In this document: positions 1 through 10,917 of the stretch, piece by piece
Numbering within the stretch: position 1 is the stretch's first letter
Layout of the letters: the number at the start of each line of letters is the position of its first letter
Assembly (NCBI GenBank): GCA_035236585.1
Contig: CP141135.1
Span: 6,358,001 to 6,422,000 of the forward strand
Direction of reading: 5' to 3'
Length of the DNA stretch: 64,000 bases
DNA from: Warburgia ugandensis
Taxonomy: Eukaryota; Streptophyta; Magnoliopsida; Canellales; Canellaceae
Position numbers and translations under genes: made by a program
The notes under the pieces: generated by a model
Told to the model about the DNA's origin: nothing
What the model saw: the letters and a program-made list of their open reading frames with translations, nothing else
The model's database searches: none

Positions 1-3000
1 CCACAAGCCTTCATACCTGTATGGAAATTAATATTAATACTAGCAGACGATTTGTCTATTTATAAAAACTTACCTCACTATCCTTATATTTTGGTATACT
101 TATACCAAGGATATAATCTCACATCTAAGTTTAGGAATAATCATTTAATGTAAATAATACCTATGTTCATTAACTTTGTATTCTCATCTAAGTTTAGGGA
201 TAATCATTTTCTGTAAATGATACCCATTTTCCTTAATTTGGTATTTATATACCAAAGATGTAATTTAAGTGTAGGGATAATCATTTAATATAAATAATAC
301 CCTTATTCATTAATTAATTATTTTCGTATTAAGTTTAGGGATAATTATTTAATATAAATGATACCCATTTTCATTGATTTTGGTAGTCATATACCAATGA
401 TGTAATTTTATATCTAAGTGTAGGGATAACTATTCGTATAAATGGTATCCAAGTATTTATCATGTATTTAACCTAATTTGGACAATTTAATTCTAACACA
501 CACTCATTAAATAGTAATTGCATAATTCTAAGCATGATATCATTCACATTAAGTAATTAAATATTTAATAATTAAATTCTACAATTTTATATACATTCTA
601 AATGACAACTATTTTCATAAGATTATGTTTATCACATAGATCTTTCATATTAATACAATGCATTCTTAAGGTTCTACCTACCTCAAAATGTGGTAATCCC
701 ACTCCTTAAGATCTTCCACAATCTTGATCGACATATATAATCTGTCAATTCATATATACTGTCATTATCTATCATAATTTTAGATAATCTTATATTTATC
801 TTTCTTTGATCATGTCTATCTTCTTTTAGGATTTGTTTGATCTTTTCATTCTTCTTCCTTGATTAATATTAAGGATCTAGATCTCCTTGTACTCTTTCAT
901 CTATCTCTTTCAGATAGTGTTTCCATTTATTAATATTATAAATTTGACAATTAGATTAACTTTTGATCTATCAGATCTAAGTATTTTCTAATCCTACATC
1001 TCATTGATTTTGGTTTTTATAGATTCCTTTGATCTTTTTGACATATCAACAGTTCATAGTTGTTGATCAAGATCTCGGGTTTAGATCTTCTATCTTCTAG
1101 TTTCTATTAATCTTATTTTGATCTGAGTTTGATCTTTTGATCATACCTTAAGATGTTGATCTAGATCTCTTTCCCTTGAATCACCTTGATCAAGGGTTTA
1201 GATCATTTAACTATTGATCTACATTGATCTAAAATCTATATCCTAATTCAAGAACATAATATAAATTTATGATTCCTTTCTTTTATTGTTCTTGATCATT
1301 CAAGATGTCGAATTGATCTTGTTTGATCATAATTATCTTACTTAAGGTTTAATTTGATTTGGTAATTTTTTTAACCTTTTATGTTCTTATTATTAATGTT
1401 CAACCAGTTATTATTTTACTGGTTGAAGTGATTTATTTTTTTGTAAGTATAGACTACTCCTCCTTATGATAGATTTGACTAATGTTTACTAGTTAAAGTC
1501 TACTAAAAAAGTGATTAATACAATCTTCATGTGATGAGGCGTTTAAATCTTAACAAATGTTAACGGAAGGCGAGGGAAGATCACTTGGGCCTTGTATACC
1601 TCCTATAACTGCAATGTTCAAAGTCCACTAGAGTAGCACTAGATCATCCTTCTACAAGGTTCCTATGAGCTTTTTACCCTAAGCCCATTTTCTACTTGAT
1701 TTGATTTTAACTTAAGTCTATGAACATAGATAATGTCATTCATGGATGTTTATTATTCTCCTAAATGGGCTAAGACAATGGTGGTGAATTCCATTCCTTC
1801 TCTTTTGCTAATTATAGTAGCCTTTACTAGGATTAATTTCATGTCATTCATATATTGTAAGTGTTCATGAAAGTAGATCTAGATTTCAAATAATTACATC
1901 TTTTATGATTTTCATGTAATTTATCATATTTACTTAACATGAACATTAAATCATAAAAATAATTCTAATAAAGTAATCTACTATCAATTCAGAGAATGTT
2001 AAAATACAAATTAATAATTTGGATGATAATTAAGCATATTACAAATGTCCATCATGATCCAATGATCGGATTTGATTTCTATTCTTTAGATCTAGGGTTT
2101 TCATCCTATTAACGATCTAGATCTTAATTTTTCACATTTTTGTCACATCTGACCCACAATTTCATGTGATCTCACCATTAGATCATCAATGCATCCTATC
2201 TATAAAGTCTGATTGTCCTAGATCTTACTAATCAAGGAGGTTAGTGCTAGATTTTGTAATTAATAGAAAGTTACAGTGCTTAAATTCTTATTTTTATGAG
2301 TTCAGCAGATTCTACTCATCAAAAAGAATTCAATGGTTCTTTCCGATCTCAATTTGGACTTAAAATGAGTTTTGAATTGAATTTTCAAGTTTTAGATTAA
2401 TTTCAATGATCCAAATTCAATCTGGATATGAGAACGCGGAAAGACAAGCCGTGTTGCATCTCCATCTCTAGGACGTAGGTGGCTTTACCATCTTTTGCGA
2501 CCGTGTTGCATGTGCTGAGCATTCGTGGAGACGTTACTATAGGGAACATCCCTGCATTGCATTCCAGACTACGTCTCTGACATAGATCGGCGTTGACCAG
2601 TGAGATAGTCCAAATTTGGATGGTCAGATCACTCAATCAACGGATCAACATCCAAATAAAAAAGACAAACAATTGTAATCACTTTTCTAGGGGTTTTGGG
2701 CCTTCCTGAATTGATTGAATGGCTCAGATTTCACATTTGAGTCGTCCTTGATAATATTTTGAGATGGGTTAATTGGTACTAGTTTCACTAGAAATCTAAC
2801 CGAAAAAACCAATATGGTGACCTATTCTCTGCAAAACATACTAGAAAATGAAGAGGGGAGTGAGGATACCTACCTGGAAGTGTTCAGAAGAGAAGATATT
2901 GCTGAAAACATAGAAAATCCTCATCGAAGAGTTAACAATGTCGAAGAAGACATACAAAGTGTTTTCCCGGTGATTTAACCATTGGATTGTCAAATAACCA

Positions 3001-3723
3001 TAGGCCATTTGTAGATTAGGCAATTCCTCATTGATTTAACGGTATGGATTACTCAAATTGTACTTGAAATTAGATGGCTAATTGATTTAAGCTTATTTAG
3101 CCAGAAGCCCTAGACGAACCCTGGCTCTAGATAGAGCTCTGTCTATTGGGTTCGTCAAAGGATGCTCCGCTAGTGAAAGAGAGAGGAGAGGGAAAGAAAA
3201 GTAAAAAAGAGAAGAGGAGGAAAGTGTTGAAATCAAAGGCCAAGTTAGGGGACTTAGTGTAAAAAATTTTGGAAAATTTTCTAACCTATTTATAGGCAAT
3301 TTTTGTAAATTTTAATTATTTTTTATTTTAATCTAATTTTAACTCAAAAATATTAGAATGGGGAGTGAAAATTCTACTACATCCACTAAGGGCTGAGTGT
3401 TGGCTGATGTTTGACTTGCATCATTGCTGACCTCAATCCTTATCTAACTTTTGTAGGTTCCACTAAAAAGTAAAATTATATTTTATCCTTTTAATTTAAA
3501 AATCAAGAAAAATGCAAAATTTTCGCCTAAACTCAAAATTTAGCATGCTTGTAGCCATTTGACTCGATTTTTCGAGTACATTTCAAATATTGATGTCTTA
3601 ATTCTTGATTCTATTTCTATAAAAATATATTTTCTCGAACCTTTAATTTTCAGTTTTGTTTTCAAAATTTTAAATTCTCACTTTCAATAATTCAAATGTA
3701 TTTGTAAAAATTGGGGATATTAC
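1..3723. other. AT-rich intergenic DNA; possible decayed LTR end
   Basis: No gene is supported. The stretch holds degenerate tandem repeats (120-450), a GATC-dense segment (about 690-1,400) and weak AT-rich sequence. The right end, GGGGATATTACA at about 3,712-3,723, resembles the terminus of Tekay/Del-type Ty3 LTRs. I found no matching start, so the LTR reading is weak. Confidence 0.3.
120..450. repeat. Degenerate AT-rich tandem repeats (~65-85 bp)
   Basis: Five copies of a phrase like TAAGTTTAGGGATAAT start near 124, 187, 264, 329 and 414. Each is followed by a TAAATGATACCC-like phrase. Copies 2-3 and 4-5 also share a TATACCAA-GATGTAATTT tail, suggesting a two-unit higher-order repeat. Confidence 0.7.
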
Positions 3724-3810
3724 ATTAACAGTAGAGATGCTTATACTTCATGCAGAAAATTTTCATATATAGTATATGCACTACTTGTTGCCTATATAAT
3801 AAAAAAGAAG

Positions 3811-4476
3811 AGTATTTTGTTTTGCAAAAATGCCATTACATTTTGGTTATTTTGCAAAAAAAGTCCAACATTTTTTAAGTTTTGTAAATTTGTTATTAAG
3901 ATTTCATGAGCTTTGCAAAATTACCATTCTGTTAGATTTTCATCCCCTCCCTTGTTAATATTTATGAAATTATGATATTTATACTTCAAACTATTATCAA
4001 CCTTATCCCTGTTTCTCCCGTCCCTTGGAAGCCTAGATCTGCTATCTCCTTCGACAAGATCCCCCCCCCCTCCTGTGCCTTTTCAGCGGGTCCAAAACAC
4101 CAACCCCACCCCTCCCAATTTATAGCCAGGTCACTCCTTCCCTCGTCCCCCGTATTTTCGATGAGATCCACACCTCTTCCTCTATGGAGTGGTGAGCTCC
4201 ACTTCCCTCGTCCCCCACGTTTTCGGCAAGATTCACACCTCCTCCTTTTTGTAGTGGCGGGCTACCATCATCTATCATTTTTTCCAGCATCTAGGCTGTA
4301 GCAGGCGTCGGTCGTTTTCTTACGGCGTCTTTGGAGAAGGGCAAAGATGAAAAATCTAACCAAATGGTAACTTTGCAAAGCTTATAAAAACTTAATGACA
4401 AATTTACTAAACTCAAAAATTGTTGGACATTTTTGCCAAATTACCAAAATGTAATGGCATTTTTGCAAAAAACCCT
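3811..4476. mobile_element. MULE-like non-autonomous DNA transposon with long TIRs
   Basis: Terminal inverted repeats of about 130 bp run from 3,811-3,946 and inverted at 4,347-4,476. Both contain GCAAAAATGCCATTACATTT. Flanks AAAAAGAAG (3,802-3,810) and AAAAAGAAT (4,477-4,485) match at 8 of 9 bases, fitting the 9-bp duplication of Mutator-like elements. The GC-richer centre contains a ~68-bp direct duplication built on CCCTCGTCCCCC (about 4,139-4,265). It could be captured host sequence (Pack-MULE), but I do not recognise its source. Confidence 0.65.
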
Positions 4477-4489
4477 AAAAAGAATTCAA

Positions 4490-5740
4490 TTCTTCTCGTG
4501 ATCTATTTCTTGTTTGGCAACGGAGGTCCTGTACTGGAGTCATAGAAGCAAAAGTAGAGGAGTTATGTATACGTTGATTGCCAACATTTCCAGCAAGTTG
4601 GGCGAAAGGCATTTGACAAGACCCCCTTATACATGGGCTTTGCAGTGGGGGGTATCTGAGCTCTGGTGGTGACGGAGGACTAAAGAATAGCAGAGGATTT
4701 GTCTCTGTGTCTCTTGTAAGAAATTAAGCACGTGTTGAGTATTAAAGTTACGTGCCTATATATGCCTCATCCTTTAATATCCATATGATATCTTTCTGGT
4801 TTTTCATCTGCCCTCAATAGATGCCTGTGAGAGTACCTTAATATTACATTTAGAGGCTGTGAGCTTACTTTGGCTATAGGCTTCAATAGGAAAAAACTTG
4901 CAGAGAAGTTAGTATACTTTGTCCAAAGATTGGATTGAGAGTGTTGGTAACTACGGCTGTCTCTTTACTAGAGACACAAGTTCAAGCAGCATAGAAAAGA
5001 CATTTTGACATGGTGGACCCTAGCACAGAACCAATCCAGATTCTCTTTTGCAAGGGAATCTGCAACGTTCACTGGCGGTTATATGGATATAAAGAGAAGG
5101 AAAAAGAACTGCAACCAGGAATCTTCCATCAGGGAGTGGAAGCACTCTATAAGGTTGTGCTCAAGGTAAGGTTACATACTATAGACCCTATATGGTCCAC
5201 TTCTTCCCTGAACTTTACATACACGGGAGTTTTGTGCACTGGGCTGCTCTTATAATTTTTTGATATGAAAATGATATAAAAAACAAAATAAAAATTTACT
5301 AGAGGGCTTTAGGAACTGTTATCTGTGCGTCACCGGGAAATGATATCAGCAACATGGGATTGTGATTTTAGTCTGGTCAAAGTAGTCCTTTGAGTTGCTT
5401 CTTTGGTTAACCCCATGTTTTTCGAAAATGGATTTGGAAATTGAACTTATCTGTTTTTCTTTGTAATTTTTCACAACTTATAGATGTCATTATGTCTTAA
5501 TTACGTCATTGACTAATTAGATCTGGAAATCATTATATTAATTGATGTGTTCGTTGAAAGCTTGTTTATCTTGTACTCTTGCATTTTGCAGCTGTTCAGA
5601 GAAGAAGCAGCAGCAGCAGCACGAAGATAGAAAGTCCTTTCCTCTATCTTCTGGGTTTCTAACTTTAGACAGTGAAGGATTGAACTCACAAGAAACAATG
5701 TTGATCAATCAAAGTTCACATGTTAGTAAAAAAGCCCATT
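4490..5740. other. Intergenic stretch, no recognised gene
   Basis: Open frames are short and unrelated to any family I know. It includes a short CAG tract (about 5,608-5,622) and a truncated Au SINE (next entry). It may be the decayed 5' side of the Myb/SANT-like pseudogene further right, but nothing proves that. Confidence 0.4.
5160..5252 (+). mobile_element. Au-type SINE, 5'-truncated
   Basis: Only the 3' half is present: GTAAGGTTACATACTATAGA, then a diverged TGGTCC...CTTCCC block and GTGCACTGGGCTGC. Box A and box B are missing. Confidence 0.7.
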
Positions 5741-5899
5741 GGAACATAGTTATAAAGGATTGCAGTCTCATATGAAATATCAATGGCTACCTGACGATGG
5801 GAATTTTGCCTTTCACTGAATGATAGTTTCTTTTATGGACTTGAGGTTTTCTGGCGAGTTTTAAGACCCCATTTTGTAACTTCATGCTGATACATACAG

Positions 5900-6077
5900 A
5901 AGGGGAACCTTGGCGCAACGGTAGAGTTGTCTTTGTATGACCTTGAGGTCATGGGTTCAAGGCGTAGAAATAATCTCTTGCAAAATGCAAGGTAAAGCTG
6001 TGTACTATTAATCCTTGTGGTTCGCCCCTTCCCTAAACCCCACATATGCAGGAGCTTCATGCACCGGGACTGCCCCT
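5900..6077 (+). mobile_element. Au-type SINE, full length (array unit 1)
   Basis: A 178-bp tRNA-derived SINE. Box A-like CTTGGCGCAACGGTAGAG and box B-like GGTCATGGGTTCAAGGC are the Pol III promoter parts. The 3' end reads GTGCACCGGGCTGCCC-like. It is flanked by ATGCTGATACATACAG on both sides (5,884-5,899 and 6,078-6,093). Confidence 0.95.
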
Positions 6078-6319
6078 ATGCTGATACATACAGTTTCTAT
6101 TCATTTCATATAATTTTGGACCGTTCGGTATTCTTCTCTAATATCTTGCTTAATTGGAACATAGTTATAAAGGATTGCAGTCTCATATGAAGTATCAATG
6201 GCTACCTGACGATGGGAATTTTGCCTTTCACTGAATGATAGTTTCTTTTATGGACTTGAGGTTTTCTGGTGAGGTTTAAAGGAAGACCCCATTTTGTAAC
6301 TTCATGCTGATACATACAG

Positions 6320-6497
6320 AAGGGGAACCTTGGCGCAACGGTAGAGTTGTCTTTGTATGACCTTGAGGTCATGGGTTCAAGGCGTAGAAATAGTCTCTTG
6401 CAAAATGCAAGGTAAGGCTGTGTACTATTAATCCTTGTGGTCCGCCCCTTCCCCAAACCCCACATATGCAGGAGCTTCATGCACCGGGGCTGCCCCT
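6320..6497 (+). mobile_element. Au-type SINE (array unit 2)
   Basis: Same 178-bp element and same 16-bp flanking duplication as unit 1, carried by the tandem duplication rather than newly inserted. Confidence 0.95.
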
Positions 6498-6739
6498 ATG
6501 CTGATACATACAGTTTCTATTCATTTCATATAATTTTGGACCGTTCGGTATTCTTCTCTAATATCTTGCTTAATTGGAACATAGTTATAAAGGATTGCAG
6601 TCTCATATGAAGTATCAATGGCTACCTGACGATGGGAATTTTGCCTTTCACTGAATGATAGTTTCTTTTATGGACTTGAGGTTTTCTGGTGAGGTTTAAA
6701 GGAAGACCCCATTTTGTAACTTCATGCTGATACATACAG

Positions 6740-6917
6740 AAGGGGAACCTTGGCGCAACAGTAGAGTTGTCTTTGTATGACCTTGAGGTCATGGGTTCAA
6801 GGCGTAGAAATAGTCTCTTGCAAAATGCAAGGTAAGGCTGTGTACTATTAATCCTTGTGGTCCGCCCCTTCCCCAAACCCCACATATGCAGGAGCTTCAT
6901 GCACCGGGACTGCCCCT
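6740..6917 (+). mobile_element. Au-type SINE (array unit 3)
   Basis: Same as unit 2, with a G-to-A change in box A (GCAACAGTAG). Confidence 0.95.
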
Positions 6918-7159
6918 ATGCTGATACATACAGTTTCTATTCATTTCATATAATTTTGGACCGTTCGGTATTCTTCTCTAATATCTTGCTTAATTGGAAC
7001 ATAGTTATAAAGGATTGCAGTCTCATATGAAGTATCAATGGCTACCTGACGATGGGAATTTTGCCTTTCACTGAATGATAGTTTCTTTTATGGACTTGAG
7101 GTTTTCTGGTGAGGTTTAAAGGAAGACCCCATTTTGTAACTTCATGCTGATACATACAG

Positions 7160-7337
7160 AAGGGGAACCTTGGCGCAACGGTAGAGTTGTCTTTGTATGA
7201 CCTTGAGGTCATGGGTTCAAGGCGTAGAAATAGTCTCTTGCAAAATGCAAGGTAAGGCTGTGTACTATTAATCCTTGTGGTCCGCCCCTTCCCCAAACCC
7301 CACATATGCCGGAGCTTCATGCACCGGGACTGCCCCT
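7160..7337 (+). mobile_element. Au-type SINE (array unit 4)
   Basis: Same as unit 2, with an A-to-C change near 7,310 (ATATGCCGG). Confidence 0.95.
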
Positions 7338-7755
7338 ATGCTGATACATACAGTTTCTATTCATTTCATATAATTTTGGACCGTTCGGTATTCTTCTCTA
7401 ATATCTTGCTTAACCTTTACTTCATAAGAACCCTAGGCCATCAGTGCAGAATCAGCAGGAGCAACGTGGTCATAATGAACAATTCCTTATGCTCTACAGT
7501 GTGTGTGAAGTCCCTCTCCCATTGCTTCTGTATGTGTTAAATGAAAGTACATCTGACTGCTACTTACTAGGACACTCTTGAACATAGCTTCTGACCAGCA
7601 ACATTGAAGATCCACGGGTCAGAAGAATATATTGTAATACTAAGAAGGCTTGCACTTTCTACTAACCACACTATTCTTACAGGTTCCACTGTAAATGAAG
7701 CACATGGGTTTGGTCTATTATAAAGTGTCTTACTCATAAAAATTGGCAGGAAAAA

Positions 7756-7906
7756 GGATAGCCTTGGTGCAACGGTAAAGTTGTCATCATGTGACCTAGA
7801 GGTCATGGGTTCAAGACGTGAAAACAGCCTCTTACAAAAAAGCAAAGTAAGACTGCTTACCACCACCCCTTCTTTGAACCTGCACACACGGTTTGCCCCT
7901 TTTTAT
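7756..7906 (+). mobile_element. Au-type SINE, diverged
   Basis: Starts GGATAGCCTTGGTGCAACGG and has box B GGTCATGGGTTCAAGACG. Its 3' part lacks the TGGTCCG block and ends at TTTGCCCCTTTTT. It abuts the Myb/SANT-like pseudogene, possibly replacing its 5' exon. Confidence 0.85.
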
Positions 7907-8970
7907 TTTATAGACGAAGGGAAAAGAAGCAAAAGACAGAGTCGCATGGTCGTGACACAGATATATGCCCAACTTTTGGCTGAAAAGGTGAGGAAGAGAA
8001 TCAAGGAAGAATTTGAAAAGAGGACAGCTCTTCCTTGTGATTTCACGCAGTTAAAGAATAGGTACAATAGGCTGAGGAACCGTTACAGGGGGTTAAAGAA
8101 ACCTATGAACATACTGGCTTAAGATGGGATCCCATTAACAAGACGGTCACTACAAAAGATGAAGTTTGGCTTTCATATGTCAGGGTAAAAATCATATTTA
8201 TATGCAATTTGTTCTATATTTTATTAATTATACACACTCTTGAACTTAGTGTGCTTCAATTTCAGGAGGATTCCACAGCTGTAAAGAAGTTTAAGCATAA
8301 AGGATGTTGTTATTGGCCTGAGCTGCAGAACATATTTGTTGACACCTCTACCATGTAGTTGGGCATGTTGAGGAATTACTAGAACCTAATGAGGAAGATA
8401 ATAGAGCCAGAAATCCTTACAGTGAGTGATAATTCAGTGCCACGTATTGGTGTTTCAGGTGAGCCCGCTTCCTGTGCTGGGACCCCCACTGGAGTGTGTT
8501 GGGCAAAAGAAGCTGCTACTGATGAGAACACAGAGGCAGGTAAGGAGCTTGTTGAACATAACGAGGAAGCCAATAGAACCACAGATCTTGATGGTGATGA
8601 TAATTCAGTACCCCTTAGCATCTCAGATGAGCCTGCTTCCCATAGACATGGTAAGACCCCTACATGAGTTCATGGGTGGAAGAGAACCGCTAATGAGTGG
8701 ATCACAGAGGCAGCCAAGGAGTTTGTTGAGGTCTCGAGGCCTAGAACGACCTGTATCTCTGATGCATCATCCCCCACCACACCCACCGTTGATAATGATT
8801 CATGCTCCACGACCAAATGCATGGAAATTCTCAATGCCATGGACGGCATCATCCACGAGCGAACCTACTTGAAGCTGATATTAAAGATGATCCAAAGACG
8901 AGGAATGCATGGAAGAGCAATGCAGACCTTCTTTGATCTCATTCTTGTCCTGGATGGTTAGGTGTGGTTA
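7907..8970 (+). pseudogene. Myb/SANT-like (LIMYB / Harbinger-type) pseudogene
   Basis: The sequence resembles the Myb/SANT-like DNA-binding family (LIMYB-like genes, related to Harbinger transposon partners). QIYAQLLAEKVRKRIKEEFE and DFTQLKNRYNRLRNRYRGLK fit the helix-turn-helix region. A one-base frameshift near 8,090-8,100 moves the frame to HTGLRWDPINKTV and DEVWLSYVR. A likely intron (about 8,187-8,265) leads to KKFKHKGCCYWPELQNIF. A stop follows at about 8,356. Later frames (8,389-8,940), with CMEILNAMDGI, resemble the usual C-terminal part but contain stops. The 5' end is missing behind a SINE, and another SINE cuts the 3' end. Probably non-functional; the family call is from remembered motifs. 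Confidence 0.6.
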
Positions 8971-9116
8971 GTGTGACCTTGAAGTCATAGGTTCAAGGTG
9001 TACAAACAGCTTCTTGCAAAAATACAAGATAAGACTGTATACTATAGACCCTTGTGGTCCGCCCCTTCTCGAGAGCTGCATATGCTGGAGCTTCGTGCAC
9101 GGGGGTGCTCCCTTTT
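8971..9116 (+). mobile_element. Au-type SINE, 5'-truncated, with 17-bp TSD
   Basis: A 146-bp element lacking box A, starting in GTGTGACCTTGAAGTC and ending GGGGGTGCTCCCTTTT. It is flanked by perfect ATGGTTAGGTGTGGTTA copies (8,954-8,970 and 9,117-9,133), showing insertion by target-primed reverse transcription into the pseudogene. Confidence 0.95.
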
Positions 9117-9133
9117 ATGGTTAGGTGTGGTTA

Positions 9134-10821
9134 ATGAATTGTAAACCTGTAACTGCTCATATTATATGGGCGTTAGGTGCTTATAGGCTTGTTTTTCTTG
9201 TCTTTAGGGCTAGATGGCCTGAGACTCTGATTGCTTTTTGTAAATGGCGCTTAGGTTGTTGCCACTTGTTCTGCTGTGAACTTTGGACTGATTCTTGGAA
9301 CTTGTGAAGAAGATGTGGAGGAAAGGTTCAGACTTAAAACAAAGACCAACCACTTCGTTAAAGAATTTTCTATTTGAATGGTTAGGCTTTGTTCATAAGA
9401 CATCGAAATGATCGAAGTTCCAATATGCTAAATTCATCTATTATGTGTGCGCTGCATCCATCAAACATGTGATATAGTCCTAGACATTGAACATGGTACA
9501 ATATGAACGGTTTAGATCCCCACAAATTTGGCTTCACAGTACCTCAAATATGGGCCATGTCAACTCTCTTCAATCAACAGAATCGTCTAAGAACTGGTGA
9601 AGATGAGGCTCATTTCTTACAATGTAAGCCTCAAGAATGCAACATAACTGTGTCTGATACTTCTCTCCACCTCAGTTGATCGTAAGCCCTCGCTTGTGAT
9701 AATCCACAAAGAAGAGCTTTAACTATTTCTATTGTGCGTTTTCATTTTACGTTGGTAGCCTGATAATGGTTTAGAACAAGCTTCATGGCACCCAAAAGTA
9801 GCATATCAGAATCTCTGATGTCGGAAGTCTTTCACTTCGATGTTTTCTAATATTTTCTTCAAGTATTTGTTAATCGCTAGCCAAATAAGAAGCGGCTGCT
9901 ACATGGTGGATGCTCATATTTTTGCTTGGAAAATATTATAAAATATGAGGGGCTTGAGTACGAGTGAAGCCCAAACTTCTGAATGATCCAACCATCTATC
10001 TGCTAGCAATGCACCAAAATTCAAACCAGTCTGATTATTAGATTATCAAACATTTCAGTTTTGTGATGAAAGCAAGTACTCTTCCTCGGATTTTAGTAGC
10101 CTAGCCATCGAAGGTTGCACACAGAAACCCGCTTCGTTAAAGGGTCCCATGCATTCTGATTTGTTCCCCCAAGCCGGCCTCACCTTTTGCATGATCTGAC
10201 CCGATCATCCTGTTCGGCTTCCTTGCAGACCTAGAAAACTCGTGCCAAATTTGATTCTTCTAGCTAATAGTTTTTCAGTTGAAAAATCCAATCATTATTT
10301 TAAAACTCAGAAAGAAAAGGATAGCTAATATCATCCAATGGTCATAAATTTGTGATCGGACCATCCAAAAAAGGGGCCTAGCTAGGGAGGTCTTAGGATC
10401 ATCAGTCTGGAAGATTCAGCTCAGATGGTGTTTCACTTGGAAAAAACAGTCTCTCTGGGAACTAATAAATTGTGTCCCACAGCTTCACAATTAGTTATGG
10501 GTGAGAAAGATTGTCCACAGAACATATATGAAGACCAAATGGTGAATATGGTTGTATAATGATCAGACGCAGACCAGGGATCCAACCATCATCATCAGAC
10601 TCCGAATGGAGGCACTTCATCTTATTGTCCTTTCTATTGATCAAGGACAAGGATGATAACTAACACAACAAAATTATAACGAAAGTTAGACATTTACAAA
10701 CATCGAATTACAATAAAATGCCTATCAACGACATTTTCTTAACTACACATTACAAACAGGGGATTGAAATTATAGGAATTTCTTCCCCTTGGTGAATGAA
10801 TTTCATACGCTGCAAAACTGT
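9134..10821. other. Intergenic stretch between pseudogene and NPC1 3' end
   Basis: No coding sequence or repeat recognised. About 10,740-10,821 probably belongs to the NPC1 3' untranslated region. The rest looks like ordinary single-copy intergenic DNA. Confidence 0.5.
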
Positions 10822-10917
10822 TTATGTAAGCTGTGCTGAAGTGGTTGCTTGATCTTCTTCTCGCTTCTCCTCGACGAGCTCGTATCTTGAAGGAGGACCA
10901 CATATGCTCAACAATAC
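10822..10917 (-). CDS. NPC1: NPC1 exon 39 (stop codon)
   Basis: Encodes [20 protein letters not shown] then [11 protein letters not shown] and TAA. The charged cytosolic tail ends without a mammalian-type dileucine signal. UGUAA-like motifs follow in the 3' flank (about 10,690-10,745), but no canonical AATAAA is seen close by. Confidence 0.93.
   Translation of the reverse strand, partial: VLLSICGPPSRYELVEEKREEDQATTSAQLT

Larger units (their letters stand above)
5741..7413. repeat. Four-copy ~420-bp tandem repeat carrying an Au SINE
   Basis: Units start at the phrase GGAACATAGTTATAAAGG at 5,741, 6,156, 6,576 and 6,996. The first is 415 bp (a 5-bp gap in GAGGTTTAAAGGAAGACC) and the others 420 bp. 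Units 2-4 are almost identical. The array stops at about 7,413, where CTTGCTTAA continues into unrelated sequence. Each unit carries an Au SINE between identical 16-bp duplications, so one insertion was amplified with its host unit. The repeated 92-codon minus-strand ORFs are SINE shadows. Confidence 0.95.

Noticed and set aside
5900..5975. tRNA gene from box A/box B motifs
   Set aside because: There is no cloverleaf or acceptor stem; it is the Pol III promoter of a tRNA-derived SINE.
5833..7320. Four similar minus-strand ORFs of 75-92 codons
   Set aside because: They are antisense readings of the repeated SINE units; the similarity is due to the DNA repeat, not to a protein family.
5741..7413. 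CRISPR-like or tandem gene array
   Set aside because: The repeats are 420 bp with no unique spacers, in eukaryotic DNA; the SINE content explains them.
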